Below, one piece after another: positions 49,314 to 56,743 of a stretch of 60,031 nt of DNA. The notes beneath the pieces are model-generated. The model was not told the origin of the DNA and did no database searches. It saw only the letters and a program-made list of their open reading frames with translations. The stretch covers positions 1 through 60,031 of the forward strand of contig NZ_JAHTBI010000067.1 in assembly GCF_019168305.1 (NCBI RefSeq). Reading direction: 5' to 3'. Every line of letters begins with the position of its first letter. The first letter of the stretch is position 1. This DNA comes from Pseudomonas aegrilactucae. GTDB lineage: Bacteria > Pseudomonadota > Gammaproteobacteria > Pseudomonadales > Pseudomonadaceae. The position numbers were made by a program, and so were the translations under genes.

Positions 49314-50426
49314 ATGATCAAGTCCCGTGCCGCCGTCGCCTTCGAGGCCAAGAAACCGCTGGAGATCGTCGAAGTCGACGTGGCCATGCCCAAGGCCGGT
49401 GAAGTGCTGCTGCGCGTGGTGGCCAGCGGCGTCTGCCATACCGACGCCTACACCCTGTCCGGTGCCGACCCGGAAGGCATCTTCCCCTCGATCCTGGGCC
49501 ATGAAGGCGGCGCCATCGTCGAAGCCGTCGGCGAGGGCGTGACCTCGGTGGCCGTGGGTGACCACGTGATCCCGCTGTACACCCCCGAATGCGGGCAGTG
49601 CAAGTTCTGCAAATCCGGCAAGACCAACCTGTGCCAGGCCATCCGCGCCACCCAGGGCAAGGGCCTGATGCCGGACGGCACCACGCGTTTCTCCTACAAG
49701 GGCCAGCAGTTGTTCCACTACATGGGCACCTCGACCTTCTCCGAGTACACCGTGCTGCCGGAAATTTCCGTGGCCAAGATCCAGAAAGAAGCGCCACTGG
49801 AGAAGGTCTGCCTGCTCGGTTGCGGCGTCACCACCGGTATCGGTGCGGTGCTCAACACCGCCAAGGTCAAGCCGGGTGATACCGTGGCCATCTTCGGCCT
49901 GGGCGGCATCGGCCTGTCGGCGGTGATCGGGGCGGTCAAGGCCAAGGCCAGCCGCATCATCGCCATCGACATCAACCCGGCCAAGTTCGAGATCGCCCGT
50001 CAACTGGGCGCTACCGACTGCATCAACCCGAAAGACTACGGCCGCCCGATCCAGGAAGTGATCGTGGACCTGACCGATGGCGGCGTGGACTTCTCGTTCG
50101 AGTGCATCGGCAACGTGCAACTGATGCGCGCCGCGCTGGAATGCTGCCACAAGGGCTGGGGCGAGTCGGTGATCATCGGTGTCGCCGGTGCCGGCCAGGA
50201 AATCGCCACGCGCCCGTTCCAGCTGGTGACCGGTCGCGTCTGGCGTGGTTCGGCATTCGGCGGCGTACGCGGTCGCAGCGAGCTGCCGAGCTACGTCGAC
50301 ATGGCCGAGAAAGGCGAGATTCCACTGGACACCTTCATCACCCACACCATGGGCCTGGAAGACATCAACAAGGCCTTCGACCTGATGCATGAAGGCAAGA
50401 GCATCCGCAGCGTCATCCACTTCTGA
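49314..50426 (+). CDS. adhC: S-(hydroxymethyl)glutathione dehydrogenase (class III alcohol dehydrogenase)
   Basis: This enzyme oxidises the formaldehyde-glutathione adduct to S-formylglutathione with NAD. The 370-residue length and the sequence ATQGKGLMPDGTTRFS are class III features. Catalytic zinc ligands include Cys41 and His63-Glu64 (GHEGGAIVE); the structural zinc lobe has Cys93, 96, 99 and 107. The Rossmann motif is FGLGGIGLSAV. ATG 49314 follows GTGGAG and gives MIKSRAAVAFEAKKPL; the frame is open far upstream across the LysR gene and that part is not coding. Also called frmA. It is followed after 8 nt by fghA, the next enzyme. Confidence 0.96.
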   Translation: MIKSRAAVAFEAKKPLEIVEVDVAMPKAGEVLLRVVASGVCHTDAYTLSGADPEGIFPSILGHEGGAIVEAVGEGVTSVAVGDHVIPLYTPECGQCKFCKSGKTNLCQAIRATQGKGLMPDGTTRFSYKGQQLFHYMGTSTFSEYTVLPEISVAKIQKEAPLEKVCLLGCGVTTGIGAVLNTAKVKPGDTVAIFGLGGIGLSAVIGAVKAKASRIIAIDINPAKFEIARQLGATDCINPKDYGRPIQEVIVDLTDGGVDFSFECIGNVQLMRAALECCHKGWGESVIIGVAGAGQEIATRPFQLVTGRVWRGSAFGGVRGRSELPSYVDMAEKGEIPLDTFITHTMGLEDINKAFDLMHEGKSIRSVIHF

Positions 50427-50434
50427 GGTCTGTC

Positions 50435-51283
50435 ATGAGCCTGGAAAACATCTCCTGCCAGAAAAGCTTCGGCGGCTGGCACAAGCGCTACCGGCACCGA
50501 TCGACGGTGCTGGGCTGCGACATGGTGTTTGCCGTGTACCTGCCGCCACAGGCCGAGCAGGGCGCCAAACTGCCGGTGCTGTACTGGCTGAGCGGCCTGA
50601 CCTGCACCGACGAGAACTTCATGCACAAGGCCGGCGCGCACAAGCTCGCCGCCGAGCTGGGGTTGATCATCGTGGCGCCCGACACCAGCCCGCGCGGGCC
50701 GCAGGTGCCGGGTGACCCGGATGGCGCGTGGGACTTCGGCCTGGGCGCAGGCTTCTACCTCAATGCCACCGAGCAGCCGTGGGCCAGGCACTACCGCATG
50801 CATGACTACGTGGTGCAGGAGCTGCCGGCGTTGGTGGAGGCGCATTTTCCGGCCTCCGACGCGCGCAGCATCAGCGGCCACTCCATGGGCGGGCATGGCG
50901 CGCTGGTGTGCGCGTTGCGCAACCCCGGGCGCTATGCCTCGGTCTCGGCGTTCTCGCCCATCAGCAACCCGATGGATTGCCCGTGGGGCCAGAAGGCGTT
51001 CAGCCGCTACCTGGGTGAAGACCGTTCGTGCTGGCGCCAGTGGGATGCCAGTGTGCTGATCGGCCAGGCGCAAGAGCAGTTGCCACTGCTGGTCGACCAG
51101 GGTGATCGCGATGATTTCCTGGAAAGCCAGCTCAAGCCCGAAGTGCTCGCCCAGGCGGCACAGGCGGCGGGCTACCCGCTTACGCTGCGCTTGCAGCCAG
51201 GTTACGACCACAGCTACTACTTCATCGCCAGCTTCATCGATGACCACCTGCGCCATCATGCGATGGCACTGCACCCCCTGTAG
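50435..51283 (+). CDS. fghA: S-formylglutathione hydrolase
   Basis: FghA hydrolyses S-formylglutathione to formate and glutathione, completing formaldehyde detoxification started by AdhC. The 282-residue esterase-D-family protein has the nucleophile serine in ISGHSMGGHGALV, preceded by the oxyanion region LSGLTCTDENF, and the Asp-His pair in DQGDRDDFL and GYDHSYYFI. It is 8 nt from adhC and in the same unit. Its 3' end is followed by the hairpin that borders ispF. Confidence 0.96.
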   Translation: MSLENISCQKSFGGWHKRYRHRSTVLGCDMVFAVYLPPQAEQGAKLPVLYWLSGLTCTDENFMHKAGAHKLAAELGLIIVAPDTSPRGPQVPGDPDGAWDFGLGAGFYLNATEQPWARHYRMHDYVVQELPALVEAHFPASDARSISGHSMGGHGALVCALRNPGRYASVSAFSPISNPMDCPWGQKAFSRYLGEDRSCWRQWDASVLIGQAQEQLPLLVDQGDRDDFLESQLKPEVLAQAAQAAGYPLTLRLQPGYDHSYYFIASFIDDHLRHHAMALHPL

Positions 51284-51323
51284 GTACGGTCCTACAAATA
51301 AGCCAAACCCCCTGCAAAGCAGG

Positions 51324-51359
51324 TAGAATCACGCCCTGACTCAATCAGGGCGTTTTTTT
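51324..51359 (+). terminator. Terminator hairpin abutting the ispF start codon, with an overlapping -10 box
   Basis: CGCCCTGA (51332-51339), loop CTCAA, TCAGGGCG (51345-51352) and seven T (51353-51359) form a textbook intrinsic terminator for adhC-fghA. The ispF ATG begins at the next base. TAGAAT at 51324-51329 is a possible -10 box, with a small CCTGC-AAA-GCAGG repeat (51311-51323) directly upstream. The 3' arm contains AGGG 9 nt before the ATG, the only Shine-Dalgarno-like bases. Confidence 0.8.
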
Positions 51360-51833
51360 ATGCGTATTGGCCACGGCTACGATGTGCACCGCTTCGCGGA
51401 CGGCGATTTCATCACCTTGGGCGGCGTGCGCATTGCGCACAAGTTCGGCCTGCTCGCGCACTCCGATGGCGATGTCGTGCTGCACGCCGTGAGCGATGCC
51501 CTGCTGGGCGCTGCCGCGCTGGGCGACATCGGCAAGCACTTCCCCGATACCGACCCCCAGTTCAAGGGGGCTGACAGCCGTGTGCTGCTGCGCCACGTGG
51601 TGTCGATCATCCATGCCAAGGGCTGGAAGGTGGGCAACGTCGACGCCACCATCGTCGCCCAGGCGCCGAAGATGGCACCGCACATCGAGAGCATGCGCGC
51701 CCACATCGCCCAGGACCTGCAGGTCGAACTCGACCAGGTCAACGTCAAGGCCACCACCGAAGAGAAGCTCGGTTTCACCGGCCGTGAAGAAGGCATTGCC
51801 GTTCACGCCGTCGCCTTGTTGCTGCGCGCATGA
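51360..51833 (+). CDS. ispF: 2-C-methyl-D-erythritol 2,4-cyclodiphosphate synthase IspF
   Basis: IspF cyclises CDP-ME 2-phosphate to MEcPP in the MEP pathway. The 157-residue protein has the zinc ligands Asp8, His10 (GHGYDVHRF) and His42 (VLHAVSDALLG) and the ATTEEKLGFTGREEGIA signature. The start MRIGHGYDVH is the family N-terminus, so ATG 51360 is secure despite its odd leader, which is the T-tract of the preceding terminator. Its stop overlaps the truD start by 4 nt. Confidence 0.97.
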   Translation: MRIGHGYDVHRFADGDFITLGGVRIAHKFGLLAHSDGDVVLHAVSDALLGAAALGDIGKHFPDTDPQFKGADSRVLLRHVVSIIHAKGWKVGNVDATIVAQAPKMAPHIESMRAHIAQDLQVELDQVNVKATTEEKLGFTGREEGIAVHAVALLLRA

Positions 51834-52888
51834 CCGAACTCGAACTGCTCGGCCCGCGCGCATCCGGCCCGGCACTGGGAACGGCCATCCTCAAGGCCAC
51901 GGCGGACGATTTCCAGGTCGACGAAGTGCTCGACATTCCATTGTCCGGCGAAGGCGAGCACCTGTGGCTGTGGGTCGAGAAGCGCGACCTCAATACCGAA
52001 GAGGCGGCACGTCGCCTGGCCCGTGCCGCCGGCGTACCGCTGCGCACGGTCAGCTATGCCGGCCTCAAGGACCGTCAGGCGCTGACCCGTCAGTGGTTCA
52101 GCCTGCACCTGCCGGGCAAGGCCGACCCGGACCTGAGCGCGGCCGAAAACGAAACCCTGAGCATCCTCAAGGGCACACGCCACTCGCGCAAGTTGCAGCG
52201 TGGTGCGCACTCGGCCAATGGCTTCACCCTGCGCCTGACCGCGTTGAAGGGTGATCACGCCGCGCTGGACGCGCGCCTGCAGCACCTGCGTGCCCAAGGC
52301 GTGCCGAACTACTTCGGCAGCCAGCGCTTTGGCTTCGATGGCGGCAACGTCCACGACGCCCGCCAGTGGGCCGAGCGCAAGGCATTGCCCGAGCAGCGCA
52401 ACGTGCGTTCGCGGCTGCTGTCCACGGCCCGCAGCTACGTGTTCAACCAGGTGCTGGCCGAGCGCGTCGCCGACGGCAGTTGGCAACACGCCCAGGTCGG
52501 CGACCTGCTGGCGTTTACCGACAGCCGCAGTTTTTTCCCCGCCGGTGAAGCCGACTGCAGTGACCCGCGCCTGGCGATTCTCGACCTGCACCCCACCGGG
52601 CCGCTATGGGGCGAAGGCGAGCCGGCTACGGTCGGCGCCGCTGGTGCCATCGAGCAGCGTGTGGCCGAGCAGCACGCTGCGCTGTGCCACTGGCTGGCCA
52701 ACGCCAACCTCAAGCAGGAACGGCGCATTCTGCGGCTGCCCATTGGCGGCTTGACGTGGCATTATCCCGAGCCTGATATCCTGCAACTGGAATTCGTCCT
52801 TCCGGCCGGATGCTTCGCCACCGTCGTGGTGCGCGAACTCGTCGATCTGGTGCCGGCAGGGCAGACGGACAGCCCATGCGTATTCTGA
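51830..52888 (+). CDS. truD: tRNA pseudouridine(13) synthase TruD
   Basis: TruD makes pseudouridine 13 in tRNA(Glu). The 352-residue protein has the catalytic aspartate Asp81 in YAGLKDRQALTRQWFS and the TruD insertion domain, with NYFGSQRFGFDGGN. It overlaps ispF by 4 nt and surE by 13 nt, part of the conserved ispF-truD-surE-pcm-nlpD-rpoS order. Confidence 0.96.
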   Translation: MTELELLGPRASGPALGTAILKATADDFQVDEVLDIPLSGEGEHLWLWVEKRDLNTEEAARRLARAAGVPLRTVSYAGLKDRQALTRQWFSLHLPGKADPDLSAAENETLSILKGTRHSRKLQRGAHSANGFTLRLTALKGDHAALDARLQHLRAQGVPNYFGSQRFGFDGGNVHDARQWAERKALPEQRNVRSRLLSTARSYVFNQVLAERVADGSWQHAQVGDLLAFTDSRSFFPAGEADCSDPRLAILDLHPTGPLWGEGEPATVGAAGAIEQRVAEQHAALCHWLANANLKQERRILRLPIGGLTWHYPEPDILQLEFVLPAGCFATVVVRELVDLVPAGQTDSPCVF

Positions 52889-53625
52889 TTTCGAACGACG
52901 ACGGGGTCACCGCCCCAGGCCTCGCCGCGCTGCATGCCGCGCTGGCGGACTATGCCGAGTGTGTGGTGATCGCACCTGACCAGGACAAAAGCGGCGCCAG
53001 CAGCTCGCTGACGCTCGACCGTCCCTTGCACCCGCACACCCTGGCCAACGGTTTCATCAGCCTCAATGGCACGCCGACCGACTGCGTGCACCTGGGCCTG
53101 AACGGGTTGCTGGAGCCGACGCCGGACATGGTGGTCTCGGGGATCAACCTGGGCGCGAACCTGGGCGATGACGTGCTGTACTCGGGTACGGTCGCGGCCG
53201 CGCTTGAGGGGCGCTTCCTGGGGGGGACCTCCTTCGCCTTTTCGCTGCTCTCGCGCTTGCCCGACAACCTGCCCACCGCCGCGTATTTCGCGCGCAAGCT
53301 GGTCGAGGCGCATTCAACCCTGCAGTTGCCACCACGGACGGTGCTAAACGTGAACATTCCCAACCTGCCGCTGGAGCATATCCGCGGCATCCAGCTCACG
53401 CGCCTGGGGCATCGGGCACGGGCTGCCGCGCCGACCAGGGTGGTCAACCCGCGTGGCAAGGAAGGCTATTGGATCGCCGTGGCCGGGGATGCCGAGGACG
53501 GTGGCCCGGGTACCGATTTTCACGCGGTGATGCAGGGCTATGTCTCGATCACCCCGTTGCAGCTTGACCGCACCTTCAACGACGCCTTCGAACGCCTTGA
53601 TGGCTGGTTGGAGGGGTTGCTCTGA
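52876..53625 (+). CDS. surE: 5'/3'-nucleotidase SurE
   Basis: SurE is a metal-dependent phosphatase acting on nucleoside monophosphates and polyphosphate, linked to stationary-phase survival. The 249-residue protein has ILISNDDGVTAPG (metal Asp pair), VIAPDQDKSGASSSLTL, and VVSGINLGANLGDDVLYSGTVAAA. ATG 52876 lies within the last codons of truD (13-nt overlap); the longer frame from 52810 is not supported. Its stop shares one base with the pcm ATG. Confidence 0.96.
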   Translation: MRILISNDDGVTAPGLAALHAALADYAECVVIAPDQDKSGASSSLTLDRPLHPHTLANGFISLNGTPTDCVHLGLNGLLEPTPDMVVSGINLGANLGDDVLYSGTVAAALEGRFLGGTSFAFSLLSRLPDNLPTAAYFARKLVEAHSTLQLPPRTVLNVNIPNLPLEHIRGIQLTRLGHRARAAAPTRVVNPRGKEGYWIAVAGDAEDGGPGTDFHAVMQGYVSITPLQLDRTFNDAFERLDGWLEGLL

Positions 53626-54302
53626 TGCGAGAGCCGGAGGATCTGATGCGCCATGGTATCGGTTTTACTTCGCAACGAACCCGTGAACGGCTGATCCAGC
53701 GCCTGATCGAGGAGGGCATCAAGGACCAGAAGGTGCTTGAGGTGCTACGCAACACCCCGCGCCACCTGTTCGTCGATGAAGCCTTGTCGCATCGTGCGTA
53801 TGAAGACACCGCCTTGCCGATCGGCAGCAACCAGACCATCTCGCAGCCGTTCATGGTGGCGTACATGAGTGAAGTGCTGCTCGAGGACGGCCCGCTGGAC
53901 AAGGTGCTGGAGATCGGCACAGGTTCCGGATACCAGACCGCGGTGCTGGCGCAACTGGTGGAGCGGGTGTTCTCGGTCGAGCGCATCAAGGTGCTGCAGG
54001 ACCGGGCCAAGGAGCGCATGGTCGAGCTCAACCTGCGCAACCTGGTGTTTCGCTGGGGTGATGGTTTCGAAGGTTGGCCTGCCTTGGCGCCCTACAATGG
54101 CATCATCGTCACCGCCGGCGCACCGCAGGTACCGCAGGCATTGCTTGATCAACTGGCGCCGGGCGGTCGCCTGGTCATCCCGGTAGGGGCGAGCGGCGAA
54201 ACCCAGCAGTTGCTGCTGATCGTGCGTGAAGAGCACGGGTTCTCCCGACGCAAGCTGTGCGACGTACGTTTCGTGCCGTTGCTCAACGGTACGTTGAACT
54301 GA
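53625..54302 (+). CDS. pcm: Protein-L-isoaspartate O-methyltransferase
   Basis: Pcm methylates isoaspartyl residues to start repair of aged proteins. The 225-residue protein has HLFVDEALSHRAYEDTALPIGSNQTISQPFMVAYM, the SAM-binding VLEIGTGSGYQTAVLAQL, and GDGFEGWPALAPYNGIIVTAGA. ATG 53625 overlaps the surE stop; an in-frame ATG at 53646 (MRHGIGFTSQRTRERL) is a possible alternative start and would be closer to some homologues. Confidence 0.95.
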   Translation: MREPEDLMRHGIGFTSQRTRERLIQRLIEEGIKDQKVLEVLRNTPRHLFVDEALSHRAYEDTALPIGSNQTISQPFMVAYMSEVLLEDGPLDKVLEIGTGSGYQTAVLAQLVERVFSVERIKVLQDRAKERMVELNLRNLVFRWGDGFEGWPALAPYNGIIVTAGAPQVPQALLDQLAPGGRLVIPVGASGETQQLLLIVREEHGFSRRKLCDVRFVPLLNGTLN

Positions 54303-54423
54303 GCCGAAGTTTTTTCACCGGCGCCGAATTCCCGGAGCATTGACGGGTCTATGAGGCGTGCGGTTTCTTGAGCTGACGCACGCTGTGCGCGAGCAGTTGA
54401 TCTGCATTGCGCGTGCGCTCGGT

Positions 54424-54429
54424 TATAAT
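54424..54429 (+). promoter_or_regulatory. Consensus -10 box upstream of nlpD
   Basis: A perfect TATAAT lies 48 nt before the nlpD GTG and 122 nt after the pcm stop. The -35 region at the expected distance (TCTGCA) is weak, so an activator or an alternative spacing may be involved. It suggests nlpD-rpoS has a promoter separate from surE-pcm. Confidence 0.5.
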
Positions 54430-54477
54430 TGCAACACTATTGCATTCTTGTATCGTCACCACATAAGGGAGCGGCGG

Positions 54478-55338
54478 GTGAGTCACACAGTCATTCGGCA
54501 GCGCATGGGTCTATCGAGCTTCAAGCTTCTGGTGATTGCACTCGCCTTGGGTACGCTGGTTTCAGGGTGTTCCAGTACATCGTCAAGCAGCGTGGGGGTG
54601 GTCGATCGCAACAACGCCGCGCCCAAGCGCCCCGTGGTCACTACCGGGCAGTACGTGGTGCGCCCCGGCGACACGCTGTTTTCCATCGCCTTTCGTTATG
54701 GCTGGGACTACAAGGAACTGGCAGCCCGTAACGGGATTGCTGCGCCTTACACCATCCGCCCCGGCCAGGCGATCCGCTTCGGCTCCGCCACCGGTACCAG
54801 TAGCGGCTCACGCGTGGTGACCTCGACCTCGCCGTCGAGCAAGACCACGGTCACCCGGCGTCCGGCGGGTACCCCGCCACCGGCGAAAACAACGCCGACG
54901 AGCGGTTCCACTGCGCCGGCTGTCGTCGCCACCACCCCGGTTCAGGTACCGGCTTCGGAGCGTTCAGCCGGTGGCTGGGCGTGGCCGGCAAACGGTGTGC
55001 TGATTGGAAAATTTGCTTCAAACGGTAGTTTGAATAAAGGCATTGATATCGCGGGTGATTTGGGACAGCCTGTTTTTGCTGCGTCAGATGGTTCCGTTGT
55101 ATACGCCGGAAGTGGCTTGCGGGGCTACGGCGAATTGGTAATCATCAAACACAGCGATACCTACGTAAGTGCCTACGGTCACAACCGCAGGCTTTTGGTT
55201 CGGGAGGGTCAGCAGGTCAAGGTTGGGCAGACAATTGCCGAAATGGGGTCCACGGGCACCGACCGGGTGAAGCTTCATTTCGAGATTCGCCGTCAGGGCA
55301 AACCAGTTGATCCGTTGCAGTTTCTGCCACGTCGTTGA
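54478..55338 (+). CDS. nlpD: NlpD-type lipoprotein with LysM and degenerate M23 domains
   Basis: NlpD is an outer-membrane lipoprotein that activates amidase during cell separation. The 286-residue product has a lipobox (TLVSGC, Cys31), a LysM domain (about residues 58-101, YVVRPGDTLFSIAFRYGWDY), a Thr/Pro-rich linker and a C-terminal LytM/M23 domain. The zinc site is degenerate: Asn186 replaces His in the HxGxD motif (NKGID), and Lys265 replaces the first His of HxH (KLH), so it is likely an activator, not a hydrolase. I use the GTG at 54478 after AAGGGAG. The 3' half carries regulatory DNA for rpoS. Confidence 0.92.
   Translation: MSHTVIRQRMGLSSFKLLVIALALGTLVSGCSSTSSSSVGVVDRNNAAPKRPVVTTGQYVVRPGDTLFSIAFRYGWDYKELAARNGIAAPYTIRPGQAIRFGSATGTSSGSRVVTSTSPSSKTTVTRRPAGTPPPAKTTPTSGSTAPAVVATTPVQVPASERSAGGWAWPANGVLIGKFASNGSLNKGIDIAGDLGQPVFAASDGSVVYAGSGLRGYGELVIIKHSDTYVSAYGHNRRLLVREGQQVKVGQTIAEMGSTGTDRVKLHFEIRRQGKPVDPLQFLPRR
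55017..55034. promoter_or_regulatory. PsrA-type operator for rpoS within nlpD
   Basis: TTCAAACGGTAGTTTGAA is a perfect 7-bp inverted repeat with a 4-nt spacer and matches the PsrA box pattern G/CAAAC-N2-4-GTTTG/C. In P. putida and P. aeruginosa PsrA activates rpoS from such a site inside nlpD. The distance to the rpoS ATG is about 415 nt, consistent with a long rpoS leader. I could not place the -10 and -35 boxes with confidence. Confidence 0.75.
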
Positions 55339-55416
55339 TAAGCATGTACCCGGCCTGTTCCTTCGCGTAGTGGGGACAGGCTCCAGCGTTGCCAAGGATA
55401 TAGGCGCCGCTTGAGT

Positions 55417-55432
55417 CTGAGTTCGAACTCAG
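55417..55432 (+). promoter_or_regulatory. Palindromic hairpin in front of the rpoS ribosome binding site
   Basis: CTGAGTTCGAACTCAG is a perfect 16-bp palindrome (6-bp stem with TCGA loop as RNA) that ends 2 nt before AAAGGA (55435-55440 region), the rpoS Shine-Dalgarno, and 15 nt before the ATG. CCTGTTCC (55353-55360) and GGGGACAGG (55373-55381) upstream can form a second hairpin. Both lie in the 109-nt nlpD-rpoS gap. Confidence 0.6.
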
Positions 55433-55447
55433 CAAAGGACTATAACA

Positions 55448-56455
55448 ATGGCTCTCAGTAAAGAAGTGCCGGAGTTTGACATCGACGATGAGGTTCTCCT
55501 CATGGAGACCGGCATCGTTTTGGAAACGGATGTGGTGTCAGACGAACCTGCTGTATCTCCGGTTCGGACCAGGGCTAAACAAGGCTCAGCGCTCAAACAG
55601 CACAAGTATATCGATTACACTCGAGCGCTTGATGCAACTCAGTTATATCTTAACGAAATCGGCTTTTCGCCCCTGCTTTCCCCGGAGGAAGAAGTCCATT
55701 TTGCGCGTCTGTCGCAAAGTGGTGACCCCGCCGGGCGTAAACGCATGATCGAAAGCAACCTGCGCCTGGTGGTGAAGATTGCACGCCGATACGTCAACCG
55801 TGGGCTGTCGTTGCTGGACCTGATCGAGGAGGGCAACCTGGGCCTGATTCGAGCGGTCGAGAAGTTCGACCCCGAGCGTGGTTTCCGTTTTTCCACCTAC
55901 GCAACGTGGTGGATCCGGCAAACCATCGAACGCGCCATCATGAACCAGACGCGCACCATCCGACTGCCGATTCATGTGGTCAAGGAGCTGAACGTGTACC
56001 TGCGTGCAGCGCGCGAACTGACCCAGAAGCTCGATCACGAACCCTCCCCGGAAGAGATCGCCAACCTGCTGGAAAAACCGGTGGGCGAGGTCAAACGCAT
56101 GCTGGGCCTGAACGAACGGGTCTCTTCGGTGGATGTTTCACTGGGGCCTGACTCGGACAAGACCCTGCTCGATACCCTCACCGACGATCGGCCCACTGAT
56201 CCGTGCGAGCTGTTGCAAGATGATGATCTGTCACAGAGCATCGACCAGTGGCTGGGCGAATTGACCGACAAGCAACGCGAGGTGGTGATTCGCCGCTTCG
56301 GCTTGCGCGGCCATGAGAGCAGCACCTTGGAAGATGTTGGCCTGGAGATCGGCCTTACCCGTGAACGGGTGCGCCAGATCCAGGTTGAGGGGCTCAAGCG
56401 TCTGCGCGAGATCCTCGAGAAGAATGGTCTGTCCAGCGAGTCGTTGTTCCAGTAA
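55448..56455 (+). CDS. rpoS: Stationary-phase sigma factor RpoS
   Basis: RpoS directs RNA polymerase to stress and stationary-phase promoters. The 335-residue protein has region 1.2 (DATQLYLNEIGFSPLLSPEEEVHFARL), region 2 (LVVKIARRYVNRGLSLLDLIEEGNLGLIRAVEKFDPERGFRFSTYATWWIRQTIERAI), region 3 (about 170-245) and region 4 with the -35 helix (TLEDVGLEIGLTRERVRQIQVEGLKRLRE). The first about 75 codons are AT-richer than the rest. The leader contains hairpins and follows nlpD; a PsrA box is 415 nt upstream. A clean terminator follows. Confidence 0.98.
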   Translation: MALSKEVPEFDIDDEVLLMETGIVLETDVVSDEPAVSPVRTRAKQGSALKQHKYIDYTRALDATQLYLNEIGFSPLLSPEEEVHFARLSQSGDPAGRKRMIESNLRLVVKIARRYVNRGLSLLDLIEEGNLGLIRAVEKFDPERGFRFSTYATWWIRQTIERAIMNQTRTIRLPIHVVKELNVYLRAARELTQKLDHEPSPEEIANLLEKPVGEVKRMLGLNERVSSVDVSLGPDSDKTLLDTLTDDRPTDPCELLQDDDLSQSIDQWLGELTDKQREVVIRRFGLRGHESSTLEDVGLEIGLTRERVRQIQVEGLKRLREILEKNGLSSESLFQ

Positions 56456-56474
56456 CCGCGATGGCTGTGAAAGG

Positions 56475-56499
56475 CGCCTCGACTTGTCGAGGCGTTTTT
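56475..56499 (+). terminator. rpoS terminator
   Basis: CGCCTCGAC, loop TT, GTCGAGGCG followed by five T, 19 nt after the rpoS stop. This is a canonical intrinsic terminator. Confidence 0.92.
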
Positions 56500-56554
56500 G
56501 TCTGTGCCGGATTTGAGCGTGGCAATATTTCCGGGTTGAAATTGTTATTACCGT

Positions 56555-56572
56555 TGTAGGCTATCGCTTACA
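56555..56572. promoter_or_regulatory. GacA upstream activating sequence of rsmZ
   Basis: TGTAGGCTATCGCTTACA matches the GacA box TGTAAG-N6-CTTACA with one mismatch in the left half. It lies about 190 nt upstream of the rsmZ start, the distance typical of Pseudomonas rsmZ. Bases 56573-56700 between box and promoter are very AT-rich and hold no gene. Confidence 0.85.
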
Positions 56573-56710
56573 GAATGCGTAAGCCTTTGCTATGTAGGCA
56601 AGTAAAACGTCGTTGATTTATACATCCTACTTTTTCTATCTAATTGATTTATATGTAATTTATTTTAAGGGTCGGCCACTCGTTTGACTTTTTTTGAGAG
56701 CTTTTACCCG

Positions 56711-56738
56711 TTGCGCTGCCAGCTGCAAAGGATAGTAT
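56711..56738 (+). promoter_or_regulatory. rsmZ promoter
   Basis: TTGCGC (56711-56716), a 16-nt spacer and TAGTAT (56733-56738) precede the proposed 5' end of rsmZ near 56744. The weak boxes fit a promoter that needs GacA. Confidence 0.6.
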
Positions 56739-56743
56739 CTGAA

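Noticed and set aside
56573..56700. A small protein gene or second sRNA in the AT-rich stretch downstream of rpoS
   Set aside because: No open frame with a ribosome site and no terminator within it; it is better explained as the spacer between the GacA box and the rsmZ promoter.
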